From positions 40,677,461 through 40,741,460 of the forward strand of contig NC_056005.1 of NCBI RefSeq assembly GCF_018446385.1: 64,000 nucleotides of DNA. The letters are read 5' to 3'. The stretch is from Zingiber officinale. Its lineage: Eukaryota > Streptophyta > Magnoliopsida > Zingiberales > Zingiberaceae. A model generated the notes under the pieces. It had not been told where the DNA came from and did no database searches. It saw only the letters and a list, made by a program, of their open reading frames with translations. The position numbers and the translations under genes are program-made. Positions 35,780 to 46,330 of this stretch are shown here, piece by piece (the stretch's first letter is position 1; each line of letters begins with the position of its first letter).

Positions 35780-36940
35780 TTAACACACACTATTGCATTG
35801 ACCGTGCTAGAAGTTGTTCCCATATTTTTCAACTTTTTAGTAAGAGCATCTAGTTTTGCAGACATCAAAGTAATTGCATCTACATTAAATTTTCCTGATG
35901 CTTTAATTGGGTTTGTATATGATAGCCTCCACTCCTTTCTGTTGCCCGTTGATGATGATTTTGTGCTACACTTTCAATAATGCTCTCGGCTTCATCTAAG
36001 CTTTTGTTCATAAGTACCCCTGCGGCTGCAAAATCTAGAGACGTCTTTGTATGATAGTTGATGTCGTTATAAACCGTATGTAGAACTAGCCATTTTTCTA
36101 GTCCATGATGTGGGCATTGTCTGAGCATATTATTATATCTATCTCGTGCTTCAAATAATGATTTAGGGTTTGATTGTCTGAAGCTTGCTATTAAATTTCT
36201 CATATGAGCAGCTTTGCTTGGAGGATAGAATTTTTCCAAAAATTGTTGCTCACATTGTTCCCAAGTAGATATACTATTTGCAGGCAAAGAATTCAGCCAC
36301 TGTTTGGCTCTGTCTCTCAAAGAAAAAATCCAAATAATGATAATCGCGTTGTTTCTGCTGGAACACCATTCATTTTCATTATACCACAGATTTCATAAAA
36401 TACTTCAAGATGTTGATTAGGATCTTCGTATGGTCCACCTCCAAGCTAATTTTGTTGAACCATAGTGATTATTGCAGGCTTGATTCCAAAATTATTAGCT
36501 TCAACAGAAGACCTTGTGATGTTAGAACGAAGTCCTCTTGCATACGGTGCTACATAATCTTTCAGTGATTTGTTTGTCATATTTGAGTGTTCTTGCTCTT
36601 CCAGATGTCTTTGCGAGGTTTTTCTTTTATGAAAGGTTCTACCAATTTCAAGATCAAAAGATAAAAAATCACTTGCAAGGCTATATCTTCGCATACAAAG
36701 AACAAGATCACAAGTTTTCAAAATTTTCTCTTTACTTGAAAGACAAAGAAAACTGAAATACTGAAAATATCAAATGCAGAATTTGAATTGCAACAAAAAA
36801 AAATTACAAAAAAAGTAATAAGAAATGCAAGGTAAGATTTCAAAAATAGAATTTCTAAGACTAGGTACAACTATGTAATGGAAAAAGAAAAGAAAAGTTT
36901 AATCTAACTCAAATGATTATCTCTAATGTTATAGACGTAG

Positions 36941-36960
36941 TCCCCAGCAACAGCGTTAAA
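36941..36960 (-). other. Primer-binding site of the Athila/Tat remnant
   Basis: Minus strand tttaacgctgttgctgggga, a mutated form of the tttggcgccgttgccgggga site usual for this lineage. Confidence 0.65.
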
Positions 36961-36964
36961 AACT

Positions 36965-38482
36965 TGTTACGCAACCTCAAGTGCACGATTTCGTCGTCAG
37001 TAATAAAAGATTATCGATCCCACAGGGTCTGGTTATAAGCACAAGAGACGTCTCACGTAGAATTAGCTAAACAATTAACAAGGTAAGAAAATGTACCAAG
37101 TAAGCAACTAGAAATAGAAATAGGAAAGTAAATGAAGTATTTGGTTTTGTGAATGTTCTAGAAATTCGGTTTCTTTGTGATATTCATTGATGTATTATGG
37201 TTCTCCAATTCATATCCTCAATTGACATGTATTTGTACGAAGTTATCGATTTTCTCCTACAGAAGACAACCGACATGGGACTTTGATCTACACCTTTATC
37301 AATTAAATAGTTATGATCCCTATAAAGTTCGTTAGCGGGACAGCCTGCCACCGACGTCCCTCATCATACATAGAAACACATCACCATTCAATCCACATAA
37401 AGGTGTAAAAACTAAGCGTATTCAACTATCCCATCACCTTGTAGAGACTAGCTTCACCTCTCAAGGTAACCCCCTAGACGTCCGTTAGCGGGGCAGCCAG
37501 TCACTACCGCCTCGTGGTCATACGATCTAGGGCATCCCAGTACAAGATCAACAAACATCACAAACATTCAATCAAACATGGTAATTATGTCCAAACACAA
37601 GAATCCACACAAGATCAAATAGATACAAAACACATCAACACCATCTAGATAGGAAAATAGCATATCCATGAGATTCTTACATTAAATCACATCACAAATA
37701 CTCCCTTAATCCTAGAACAATGAATCTACTTTATAATACAAAGATAGAGATCCGAAAATAAGGAGATCACAAAAATTTCAATCCCAATCGAGAGAAGAGA
37801 ATAGAAATGCTTATCTAGAGATGATAAGTGATCTTCGAAACCAATTCATAGCTTTTGGAGTCGAAACAGAGATGGAAATCGCTTTGGAACATTGGATCAA
37901 GGCTGGAAAAGGTGAAGAACAACCCTGAACTTGATCTCCCCAAAGGGAGAGCTTTCCTCCTCTTTTGAAAGAAGAACCCCCTTATATAGAGCAGGGCACA
38001 GGCACCACACGGCTCATGCCACGGCCGTGTGGCCTTCACATGACCTCAAATGTTTTGCTCTTGGCCAAGGTCACACGGGCATGTGACCTTCACACGGTCG
38101 TGTACTGTTTTGTCTCTGGATGACTTACACGATCGTGTGGCTCATACGGCCTAACCAATCTTGGCCTCTGGAATTCTTGCACGGTCGTGTCGCACACACG
38201 GCCTGGACTTGCCTCTTCTCTGGAAATGTTGCACTGCCATGTGGAAGTGTTGCTTGAGCTGTATAGATCTACACAACTATGTTCTGGTCGAAAATTTCGA
38301 CCATAGCTCTTGGTTCTAGTTGAAACAATGATCTATCGATCTCCAAATCTTATTTATGATTCAAAGTTGAAAAAACATTTGTAATCTCGCTTTCTTATAA
38401 TATTTAGCATTCCTATATATGAGGTTTTCATTGCGATCTAAATAACCATCATAATTAACAACCTAATAAAATAAAATTTATA
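36965..38482 (-). mobile_element. LTR of the Athila/Tat remnant
   Basis: About 1.5 kb. The inner end is clear (tgttacgcaacc on the plus strand, beside the primer site). The outer end is taken at 38482, just before ctttaccgctctccttc, which read on the minus strand would be a polypurine tract; that placement is an inference. A GC-rich array of cacacggtcgtgt-like words lies at 37990-38230. Confidence 0.65.
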
Positions 38483-39223
38483 CTTTACCGCTCTCCTTCA
38501 ATTAATGAAATATTAAAAGAAGAATGAAATAATTTACTCCTCTTGGAATATCATTATTTTTGAGAAAATAGAGAAGAGAAAATAGGGAGGTGTAAGCAAA
38601 AGAGGAGAACTATATCTTATTTATCAACAACCTTGACTAGTTTCAGTAAGTTTGCCAACGACATAAAGAGAGCAAGGCAAGACAAAATATGACTATTCTT
38701 CCGATGCTAATAAAATCCTAAAAAATACGAGAAGAGGAAGAAGATGCAAGGACAGAGGGCTGCTCTTGTTGCTGAAAGAGGGTAGTAGCTGATGCTACAT
38801 TTCTTACTTATTGAAGAAGAGAAATGAGAAGAAAAGAGAACTCTTGTGCTCGAGAAGAGGAGAGAAAAAGTGATAAGTTTACTACTATCGGAGAAGAAGC
38901 AAATGAGGAAGAAGAGGAAGAGAAAAATAAAAGAGAGAGATGGACGAAAGGGTGACATAAGGTACAATGGGTCGGGTTGCAATATGCTTACAGAGAAAAG
39001 GGTGAGAAAAAAATGAAATAAAAAGTTTACCCAAAAAATATCCTAATTTGTTTTAAATTGATCAAACTCGTTTAAATCTTAAACTTGGTTCGGCTATAAC
39101 TTAACCAAATCAATTCTTTTTTGAACTAACATAATCCTTATCTCGCACCTACCTATTAGAGTTAGTTCAAACTTGATTCAATTTTAATTTAGCGCTCTCA
39201 CTTCGTGTCCTATGATTTAGTTC
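38483..39223. other. Unassigned purine-rich stretch
   Basis: Strongly A/G-rich on the plus strand at 38560-39010 (repeated gaagaagag and gagaaaag words), followed by AT-rich sequence. The frame 38707-38982 on the minus strand is low-complexity Phe/Ser/Leu and I do not call it a gene. Confidence 0.35.
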
Positions 39224-39228
39224 ATCCA

Positions 39229-41983
39229 TGTAAAATATGACACCTAAATATAACCTTAAGGGAATTTTTAGAAATTTTCTGAGAATTTTTCGGAGCTCGT
39301 ATGACGTATGTTAAGGGGATAAATTATTGGGTTAAAGGAAAGTCTATTTAAGCTACCTTATTTGAACGAGGAAATGTTTAATTTCCTTAAATAATTTTTT
39401 TTCCTTTTTCCTTATTTTCCTTCCCGTGCCCTATTTCTTCCCTGTCAAAAACTTTCCTCTCCTCAACTCATCGTCGCCGATCTTCCCTTCTCTCTCGAGC
39501 CGCACGCCATCGTCTCCTCTCTCTTCATCTTCCCTTTCCTCGTCTTTTCTCTCACGACACCAGGCACCACTGTCGACTCTCGAGCAGCACTGACTTCCCC
39601 TTCCTCTTCTCATGTCGCCCCCGGTCGCCACAGCCGGCAGCGGTTGCCAGCCACAGAGTGCCACCCGATCGCCCATTGCCAGCCGAGTGCCACTTGACCT
39701 TCCCTCGGTCGCGGACACCCGGAGCTCACCGAGAAGTCGAGCATCCTAACGTGCCCTAGATTTCCACCGAAAGAGCCAGCATCGGTTGTTGATCACCAGG
39801 TTTTGCCGAGCCACCTATTTACCCTTCTTTTGGATCTGATTGGGTTGCAGATTGTGGTTTCCCCTGGTTCCGGCCACTCCATTGCTGATCGGATCTGTTG
39901 TCATTACAGACGACTGAAGAAGAGGAAGAGAAAGGTGTATCCAGCAGCGGCAGCTTCTTCCGACAACACCCTCCCTGACTGTGAGTTTAGGTAAGGTGTA
40001 GAGAATTTGGTTTCTTTATTATAGTCTACACCCGGATTGAAGCTAGGGAAGGTTAGGAATGAATTGTTCTTAATTTGATTTTAAGGTTAGGTTGATTATG
40101 TATAGATTTTAATCTAATTGAATAGTGGGATGGTTAGGGTTAGTAGATCTAACCCAATTGACCTATGGATTATAATTAGTAGATTAATTAATAGTTTGGG
40201 TTAGTGATTATATCGATTAGGGGATTTTATTTAGCCATTTATCTCGTATGATTTTAGCTAAATAAAAGTTATACATATGATTGATGCAGGGCTTTCATTC
40301 GAGACGAGCGTCTCGGTGTAGGATTTCTGGATATGATCTTCTTTTGAGGCGGGTAGATTAATTAATAGTTCGGGTTAGTGATTATATCGATTAGGGGATT
40401 TTATTTAGCCATTTATCTCGTATGATTTTAGCTAAATAAAAGTTATACATATGATTGATGCAGGGCTTTCATTCGAGACGAGCGTCTCGGTGTAGGATTT
40501 CTGGATATGATCTTCTTTTGAGGCGGGTACCTTTGACTTATCTCCTTGATATGGTCATTTTAGATATGCATAGTAGTTTATATCTAGTAGTAATGATTGT
40601 GTTTGCATCTGCTTGGGTATGTCACTATTTGGTTCTTGTAGTTTCCTATATTATTATCTGTTATGTATTCATGCTTATATTCTCCTGATTGTTGTCATGT
40701 TTACTCCTGTTCATAGAAATAGTGACATACATTGCCCTACTGTGCAGTAGACTAGTTATTTGACATATCTGATTTGTTTACCTGGTTTATTGTTACCTAG
40801 ATCTTTGTATGGATTTATTTCTTTTTTGGTACATATTATATGGAGGTGTATACTGTCGGTATTTACATGCTTAGTGTCATGCACCATATTGCATGATTGT
40901 ATGCTGAGTGATTGTCGGCTCTATTATTGTTGAGCGCATCGTCAGTTATATGATCTGTACACACAATCACTCATGGGTAGTGTGATTGCAGTATGATAGC
41001 GAGCAGGGATCCCTCCTCTGGACTGTATCAGGGAGATGAGAGCATTGAGCTCCCCCACTCTGTTTGGGGTAGGAGGATAGGTGTACTCCGACAGCATCCT
41101 GTCCACTCGGCCACTCAGGAGCAGTGATGGCAGAGTGTACATTTGTCATAACCCTATTCACTCGGTCTCACCATCACATGTGAGATGGCTGACTGGCGTC
41201 AGGGGTGACCATGTTATTTTTGCATCATATGTATGGATTGCATTTATTGTTTGTGATTGCTGCATTTTGGATGCTGCATTGGTATGGGTTGCATATGTTT
41301 GACATGCATACAGGTGACATTTTGTATCTAGTCTGACGACCCTTATATTCAGATAGGAGATCCTTGTGAGTACAGTTTTCTTCAGTCTTTTCAGTTTGCA
41401 TTTCCTTTTGTTGTTCAGAAAACTGTACCGCGTGATTACTACTATTAGTTATAAGTTATTATGTGTGGCTATCCGGTATCCGTTGAGTTATTGAACTCAC
41501 ACCGTTGATTTATTCCTATTTCAGGTTGAAGCTGTTAGGAGGTTCATGTTGCTAGTCCCCTTGCCATAAGGATTTTCGTTTTGGTCTTTTGATTTTCTGT
41601 TTATTTGTTTAGAGCTATGTTTCAGACTTGTTCTAGTTTTGCACTCTGGATTTTGTGTGCTTTGTCTTAAGACATTGTAATGGTTGAACTTTTGCTTGCT
41701 CGGTGGATTTTTTATTTGGTGTGTTTAGCTACGCGCCTGTCGGTAGGCAGAAGAGGTAAGTTTGGATATTGTTTTCGATTTGTTTTTTATATTGTGATGA
41801 TAGCCGGAGGCTGATATATTATAACTATGTGGATTGTTTATTTTTGTATGTCATATATATTCCAATCGTGTTGGCTGATAAGTGTGAGATCTGAGGGCTA
41901 TGTAGATAAGTTTCAAATTGTCATCCGTACAGGGGAGATGTTGTCGAAATTTCTTCTGACAGAGATTTCCCCGGGGCATGACA
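39229..41983 (+). mobile_element. Solo LTR, family A (Tekay-like), TSD ATCCA
   Basis: TGTAAAATATGACACC ... CCCCGGGGCATGACA, 2755 bp, with the exact duplication ATCCA at 39224-39228 and 41984-41988. It matches the 17917 copy throughout: an attttcggagctcgtatgac head, a GC-rich Ser/Pro-coding-like tract (39410-39780), a tgtgagtttaggtaagg donor-like site, a tgcagggctttcattcgaga block, and a tail with tacaggggagatgttgtcga. It carries an internal 174-bp tandem duplication. No internal region remains. Confidence 0.9.
40181..40528 (+). repeat. 174-bp tandem duplication in family A LTR
   Basis: Unit 1 is 40181-40354 and unit 2 is 40355-40528. They are nearly identical (one visible difference, tttggg versus ttcggg). 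Each unit contains the end of the T-rich tract, tgcag, and the following block ending ggcgggta. The other two family A copies have a single unit. Confidence 0.95.
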
Positions 41984-41988
41984 ATCCA

Positions 41989-42902
41989 TTTATTATTATA
42001 TATTTTATTTTTAAAATTCAATACTTAATATTTCAAGTTGTGATATTTCCTAATAAAAGCGGTACCAATGGATAACTTAGGTCTTGATGTTTTCAAATAT
42101 GTAATCAATTTCAATTTCTGAAAATGAACGGTGACGAATCAACCAATTAAAGTGATGATGAAAAATTTCAAATATATAATATTAATATTTTAACAAAATG
42201 TGAGAGGGGACGGTCGCACCTCCTCTCATACGCCCTTCCTAAGAGGAGATTGTCTTCCATCTGAAAGGCTTGCTAATATTACAAGAGAGATGCAACTTTA
42301 GAAACGTGACTTATGGCTTGTAAGGAGAAGTAGCTAGGCTGGAAGATACTAGGAACGGAAGTGGGATTCATTTGCCTACGATCCCTAGGATGAGTCTTAT
42401 CCTTGTATAACTCATAATTTTTCATAATGTTACGTCGTTTTTTCTATATAAAGTTATTTTGGTTGGGAGTGTATCCCAAATACAAGTACACGACGAATTT
42501 AGAAAAGCAATTTAGAAAAGCTAATATTGCTTTTAGGAAGGAAATCTTAGAATTTTTTTTTAAAAAAAACCATAAATTCCCCAATATCTAGATTATTTTT
42601 TTTTAACAGAACAACTTAATTTTTTAAAATAAGAATTGAATAAAAAATTTAATGCCAATTTTGAGAGTATAGAACGGAGATAAAATTTAAACTAATATTA
42701 GATTTAATCTTGTGCGTCAAATATGAAATAATTTTATATTTAATATGGTATAAGACACAATAGTATAAAAAATAAAAAATGAAAATGAAAATCTTAATGG
42801 AGCTGTATATATAATGAGAGAGATCCATGTTTGGAAATTAATATATCAATAACTCTTATCCGAATTTGGAAATTAAAGCGAAGATAACTTAGCTAATTAA
42901 AA
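41989..42902. other. AT-rich intergenic stretch
   Basis: No gene, repeat or element recognised. A G/C-richer patch at 42210-42420 has no long frame. Confidence 0.5.
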
Positions 42903-42908
42903 TTTATT
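42903..42908 (-). terminator. Poly(A) signal AATAAA of the proline-rich gene
   Basis: AATAAA on the minus strand about 45 bases past the stop codon. Confidence 0.5.
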
Positions 42909-42951
42909 CAACATTTTGGCATTAATTAAGTAATCCAAAGGAAATCGTTTA

Positions 42952-43149
42952 TTAATTGATCACCAGCGCAAACGCCCAGGCGACGCCGAGGACGGCGGCC
43001 GGCGCCGCCCCGGCATAACTACTCCGGCTAGCACTTGAGGGTTCGAATGACGAATCATACGGGTACAGGTTGCCCGGCGACCCCACTATGTAAAAATATG
43101 GCGCCGGTGGCGCAGGCGGAGGCGGGCAGTAGTACGGCTCTAACGAAAT

Positions 43150-43182
<33 letters not shown>

Positions 43183-43353
43183 AGGGCTCTGGGTGCAACC
43201 GCAGGAGTCGCAGGTGCACTTCAACTGAGCGTCGGGCGGAGTCGTAACGGTGACGTCGTGTTCCACCGCGACGACCATTAGGCAAACCACGGCCGCCGCC
43301 AGAAGCAACATGGACGGAAACGTGAGCGGCGGATTCCAGCTACCTCCTACCAT
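42952..43353 (-). CDS. Small proline-rich, cysteine-containing secreted protein, probably GPI-anchored
   Basis: 133 residues in one exon from ATG 43353. Residues 12-30 are a hydrophobic signal-peptide-like stretch (MLLLAAAVVCLMVVAV). TTPPDAQLKCTCDSCGC follows, with four cysteines at 46, 48, 51 and 53; then 12 consecutive prolines (57-68), CPPPPAPPAP (76-85), a Tyr-rich part, a Ser/Ala-rich spacer (101-117) and a C-terminal hydrophobic tail (about 115-132) ending the protein, as GPI-attachment signals do. This layout matches plant hydroxyproline-rich/extensin-like GPI proteins with a short Cys motif before poly-Pro; the exact subfamily and role are not known to me. It would act at the plasma membrane-cell wall face. 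Poly-Pro is encoded by a nearly pure CCG run, so its length may vary. A sequencing or annotation artefact is unlikely given the signal, the tail and GC-rich codon use. Confidence 0.75.
43151..43183 (-). repeat. CCG trinucleotide run coding poly-proline
   Basis: On the plus strand this is ggt followed by ten ggc triplets; minus-strand reading gives consecutive proline codons. Confidence 0.9.
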
Positions 43354-44389
43354 TCTTCCGCGTGATACCGTGCTCGTTCCTGTTCTTCCTAGCTAAAAGG
43401 AAACCTGAAACCTTACCCTGTTCTTAATGGCGTTGCGTGGCGATGAAACTTGAGGAGGAATTAAATGGATATGATTTATGAAAGGGAAAGATTATTACCA
43501 AATATAATTAAAGAAGAGGTTTAGGTCTGTATTAGGTAACATTATTTCGTCACTTTTCCAATTCTTTATTGATTTTGATGGGGGCATTTGGGGTATCATC
43601 TTCTTGTCTGAGGAGGGCCGGTTGACAATTTCGCATGCGCTGTTGAAAGTGAGGACTGAGAGCCATGTGGCGGCTAAACTAACGGCACTAGGGTCAACTT
43701 GAGTATGGTTGTTTTTGCAGAGTTTAGGTGTGTGGAAAGCAGCATGCACCAGTTAATATTATATGAATCAATGATTTTTATTTTGTTTGTGATAAGTTTT
43801 TAAATTAATTTTTAATGAATATAAAATATTTTATTGGATATCTAATGGACCATTGTAATAAGGTAAAATGTCTTTTATAATTTATCTCATGTCATCGATG
43901 ATGATACTGAACTACTAACTAAAATGATTTTATTTTTTATTTTTTCAAAAAAAAGAAAAAGATAAACATTCGACTGCTACAAAATTTGGAAAAATAAGCA
44001 TATAACTTATTGTTACTTGAGATAATTAAGTAGGTGAACGGAAAATGTCGAGCATATTTATGTATGATTGACTTAAATAATTGTATTGATTATGGTATAC
44101 TCATTATATCCTTCAGTTCAGTCCCAGATTATATAATGGAAGTTAAATCATGGATCGCAATTGATGTTTATTTGAGAAGTTGATGTGTATGCACTCCATT
44201 TGATTATGTTGTCCAGTGGTTTATTAACAACTATTAATGTGCTGGCAAGATTCTTTTTTGCCACCCCATAAACTTGATCAACTTGTCAATGATCAATCTG
44301 GAAGCCCCTGAGTGTCATGCACTCCTAGTGCTTACTCGGTCGAATGACCAGAGTTTTGAGATCTTTTTTGAATGTGAAGATGAAGAGTA
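43354..44389. other. Upstream region of the proline-rich gene and AT-rich spacer
   Basis: Contains the presumed promoter of the gene at 42952; no convincing TATA box. The minus-strand frame 43495-43749 (84 codons) has no recognisable domain and I do not call it. Confidence 0.4.
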
Positions 44390-44471
44390 TATTGGTATAA
44401 TTGATCTCTAAAGTTTTGATATTTGTTTAACAATATGTTTAATGGAACTTGGTCAAGATTGATCTAGTTGG

Positions 44472-44668
44472 GTGAGTAGTCTACCGAGTGATTGCAAGGG
44501 TCAGAAGTCTACCGAGTAACTACAAGGGTGAGAAGTCTACCTAGTGAATGCAGGGGTGAGTAGTTTACCGAGTGACTGCAGGGGTGAGTAGTCTAACGAG
44601 TGACTGCAAGGGTGAGTATAGTCTACCAAGTGACTGAAAGGGTGAATAATCTACCGAGTGACTGGCAA
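44472..44668 (+). repeat. 28-bp minisatellite, seven units
   Basis: Units of gtgagtagtctaccgagtga followed by ctgcaagg start at 44472, 44500, 44528, 44556, 44584, 44612 and 44642; the sixth is 30 bases. Most differences are single bases. Confidence 0.95.
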
Positions 44669-44710
44669 GTAAAGGTGGCTTGATGCTTGATAAGAGGAAA
44701 CCCCTAAAAG

Positions 44711-44893
44711 AGGTAATCCTAGGTAATAAGAAGTCTTAGAGGAGCGAGCTTTAACCAAAAAGAAAATCCTATGGAGAGGTAACCCTAGATAATGGGAAAT
44801 CTTAGAGGAGTGAACTCTAAGCAAAGGGAAAACTATAAGGGGAGGTAACCCTAAGTAATGAGAAGTTTTGAAGGAGTGAACTCCAAGTAAGTT
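44711..44893 (+). repeat. 66-bp repeat, three units (last partial)
   Basis: Units start with aggtaaccctaggtaatgag at 44711, 44777 and 44843, and each contains cttagaggagtgaactctaa or a close variant. Confidence 0.9.
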
Positions 44894-45901
44894 TGACTGA
44901 AAAGTTTCTGGTCGACTGTGCAAGATCTATTATACGCGGTCAATCATGTTCAGTTGACCAGACCAACAGATTTTGGTAAACCTAAGTATAATTTTACCAA
45001 TATTATTTTGCATTACTATTATTATTTTTGTGTTAATTTAATATTGCAAGAAAAATTTTAGTGAATCAGGTGATCATACATTGAGTAAAGAATGTCCAAA
45101 CATGTCTGGAGGACCAGATGTCTGGTAGGTGAGTTGAGGTAAGATCTTAGAGAGAGTATAGTGAGGTCGTGTTCTGGTAGAGATAAACCTTAGGCACTGA
45201 TCTAACTAATAAAATCAAGAGGCTTCTAATTTGAAATTAAGACAGTCCTAACTATCATATTAATACATATTCATATCTATCTAACACTATTTCTTGGGAC
45301 TACTATTATTACTACAATGCTAACTTTGTTTTGCAGATAAACAAAGTTTCAGGTTGAATGAGGATGGTTCAGTTGATCGAATGTGTGGTTCAATCGACAT
45401 ATCCGGCCAACATGGCACAAATCAGATCAAAGTCTAAACTAATATGGTACACAGTGCTATTAGTCAATGGATAAAGGTTATTGGTCGACTGATACTTAAC
45501 AGGAAATGGCAAAAGATCAAATCACGATGAAGCAAATTTGGTGTACAGCTGGATCGGTCAATGGATCCCATAAAATGCTACCAGTTGACGAATAAAGGTT
45601 ATTAGTCGACTTATACTTAAAAGGAAATGGCATAAGATCATATTACAACGAAGTAAATTTGGTGTACAGCTAGATCCGTCGATTGATCAATGGGATATAT
45701 GGACGGATCCACATTTGGTAAGTGATTCTAGATCAAATTGGATCATACAGAAAAGGTATTCTCAGGGTTCTATCAATAGATCAGGTTTATCAATCGATCA
45801 AACACCATAAATAATGGGATTAGATGAACCAAATCAGAGCAACCAAGGGAAGACACGAGGTTCAGTCAACAGAATAATAGATCACTTGACCGAACAATGC
45901 C

Positions 45902-45909
45902 TATAAAAG
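45902..45909 (+). promoter_or_regulatory. TATA box of the SIRE-like LTR
   Basis: tataaaag in gcctataaaagaagacctca, about 420 bases before the LTR end. Confidence 0.65.
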
Positions 45910-46330
45910 AAGACCTCAGAGTCTGAGCCGAGTACTCAATTTATTTTCATTCGATCTCTTACTACGCTCATTCACTACTCGTGCAAGCTTTTATTACTAC
46001 AATGTCGGAAGGCTCTTCGACAATCTGCGTTTCATCCTCCATCATTATTGTCGGTATATTTATATTATTGCTTGCATTCATTCTATAAGGAGATGATATC
46101 ATTATTGTTGTTCTCCTCATCTTTGTATAATTCAAATATTTAATAGATTTCCTAAAAAAAATTATCAAGGATCATAAATCTTGGAATAGTAGTCGTTATA
46201 CTGCAAACCAAGTAAAAAAGGGATGTGCTCTTGTTCTTGTTTCTTTATTTTCGCTACACTTTGATTTATGTTTTAAAAGAAAAGATTTAAAACGAACGAG
46301 ATTCATCCCATCCCTCTTCTACGATCCTTT

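Larger units (their letters stand above)
35780..38482 (-). mobile_element. Athila/Tat-type gypsy remnant: LTR, primer site and gag
   Basis: Read right to left. The LTR (36965-38482) ends in GCGTAACA on the minus strand. After four spacer bases comes a primer-site-like tttaacgctgttgctgggga, close to the tggcgccgttgccggggA form used by Athila/Tat. Gag then runs to about 35780. It contains ARGLRSNITRSSVEANNFGI (typical N-terminal part) and later RAKQWLNSLPANSISTWEQ with QQFLEKFYPPSKAAHMRNLI. There is no pol. Broken in a handful of places. Confidence 0.8.
44390..46330 (+). mobile_element. SIRE-like copia LTR, solo or truncated
   Basis: The order resembles long SIRE/Maximus LTRs: a tttaacaatatgtttaatgg phrase followed by cttggtcaag, two minisatellites, repeated ggttcagtcgaccga / atcgatca words, a TATA box (45902), tactgcaaaccaagtaa, and an end with aacgaacgagattcatccc and cttctacgatcc. 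The end of the related LTR at 12933 has the same gcaaaccaagtaa landmark. No internal sequence flanks it. Both termini are approximate and no target duplication was found. Confidence 0.65.

Noticed and set aside
38707-38982. 91-codon minus-strand frame rich in Phe, Leu and Ser
   Set aside because: Product of a purine-rich tract on the other strand; low complexity.
43495-43749. 84-codon minus-strand frame upstream of the proline-rich gene
   Set aside because: No recognisable domain, signal or codon bias; lies where the promoter is expected.
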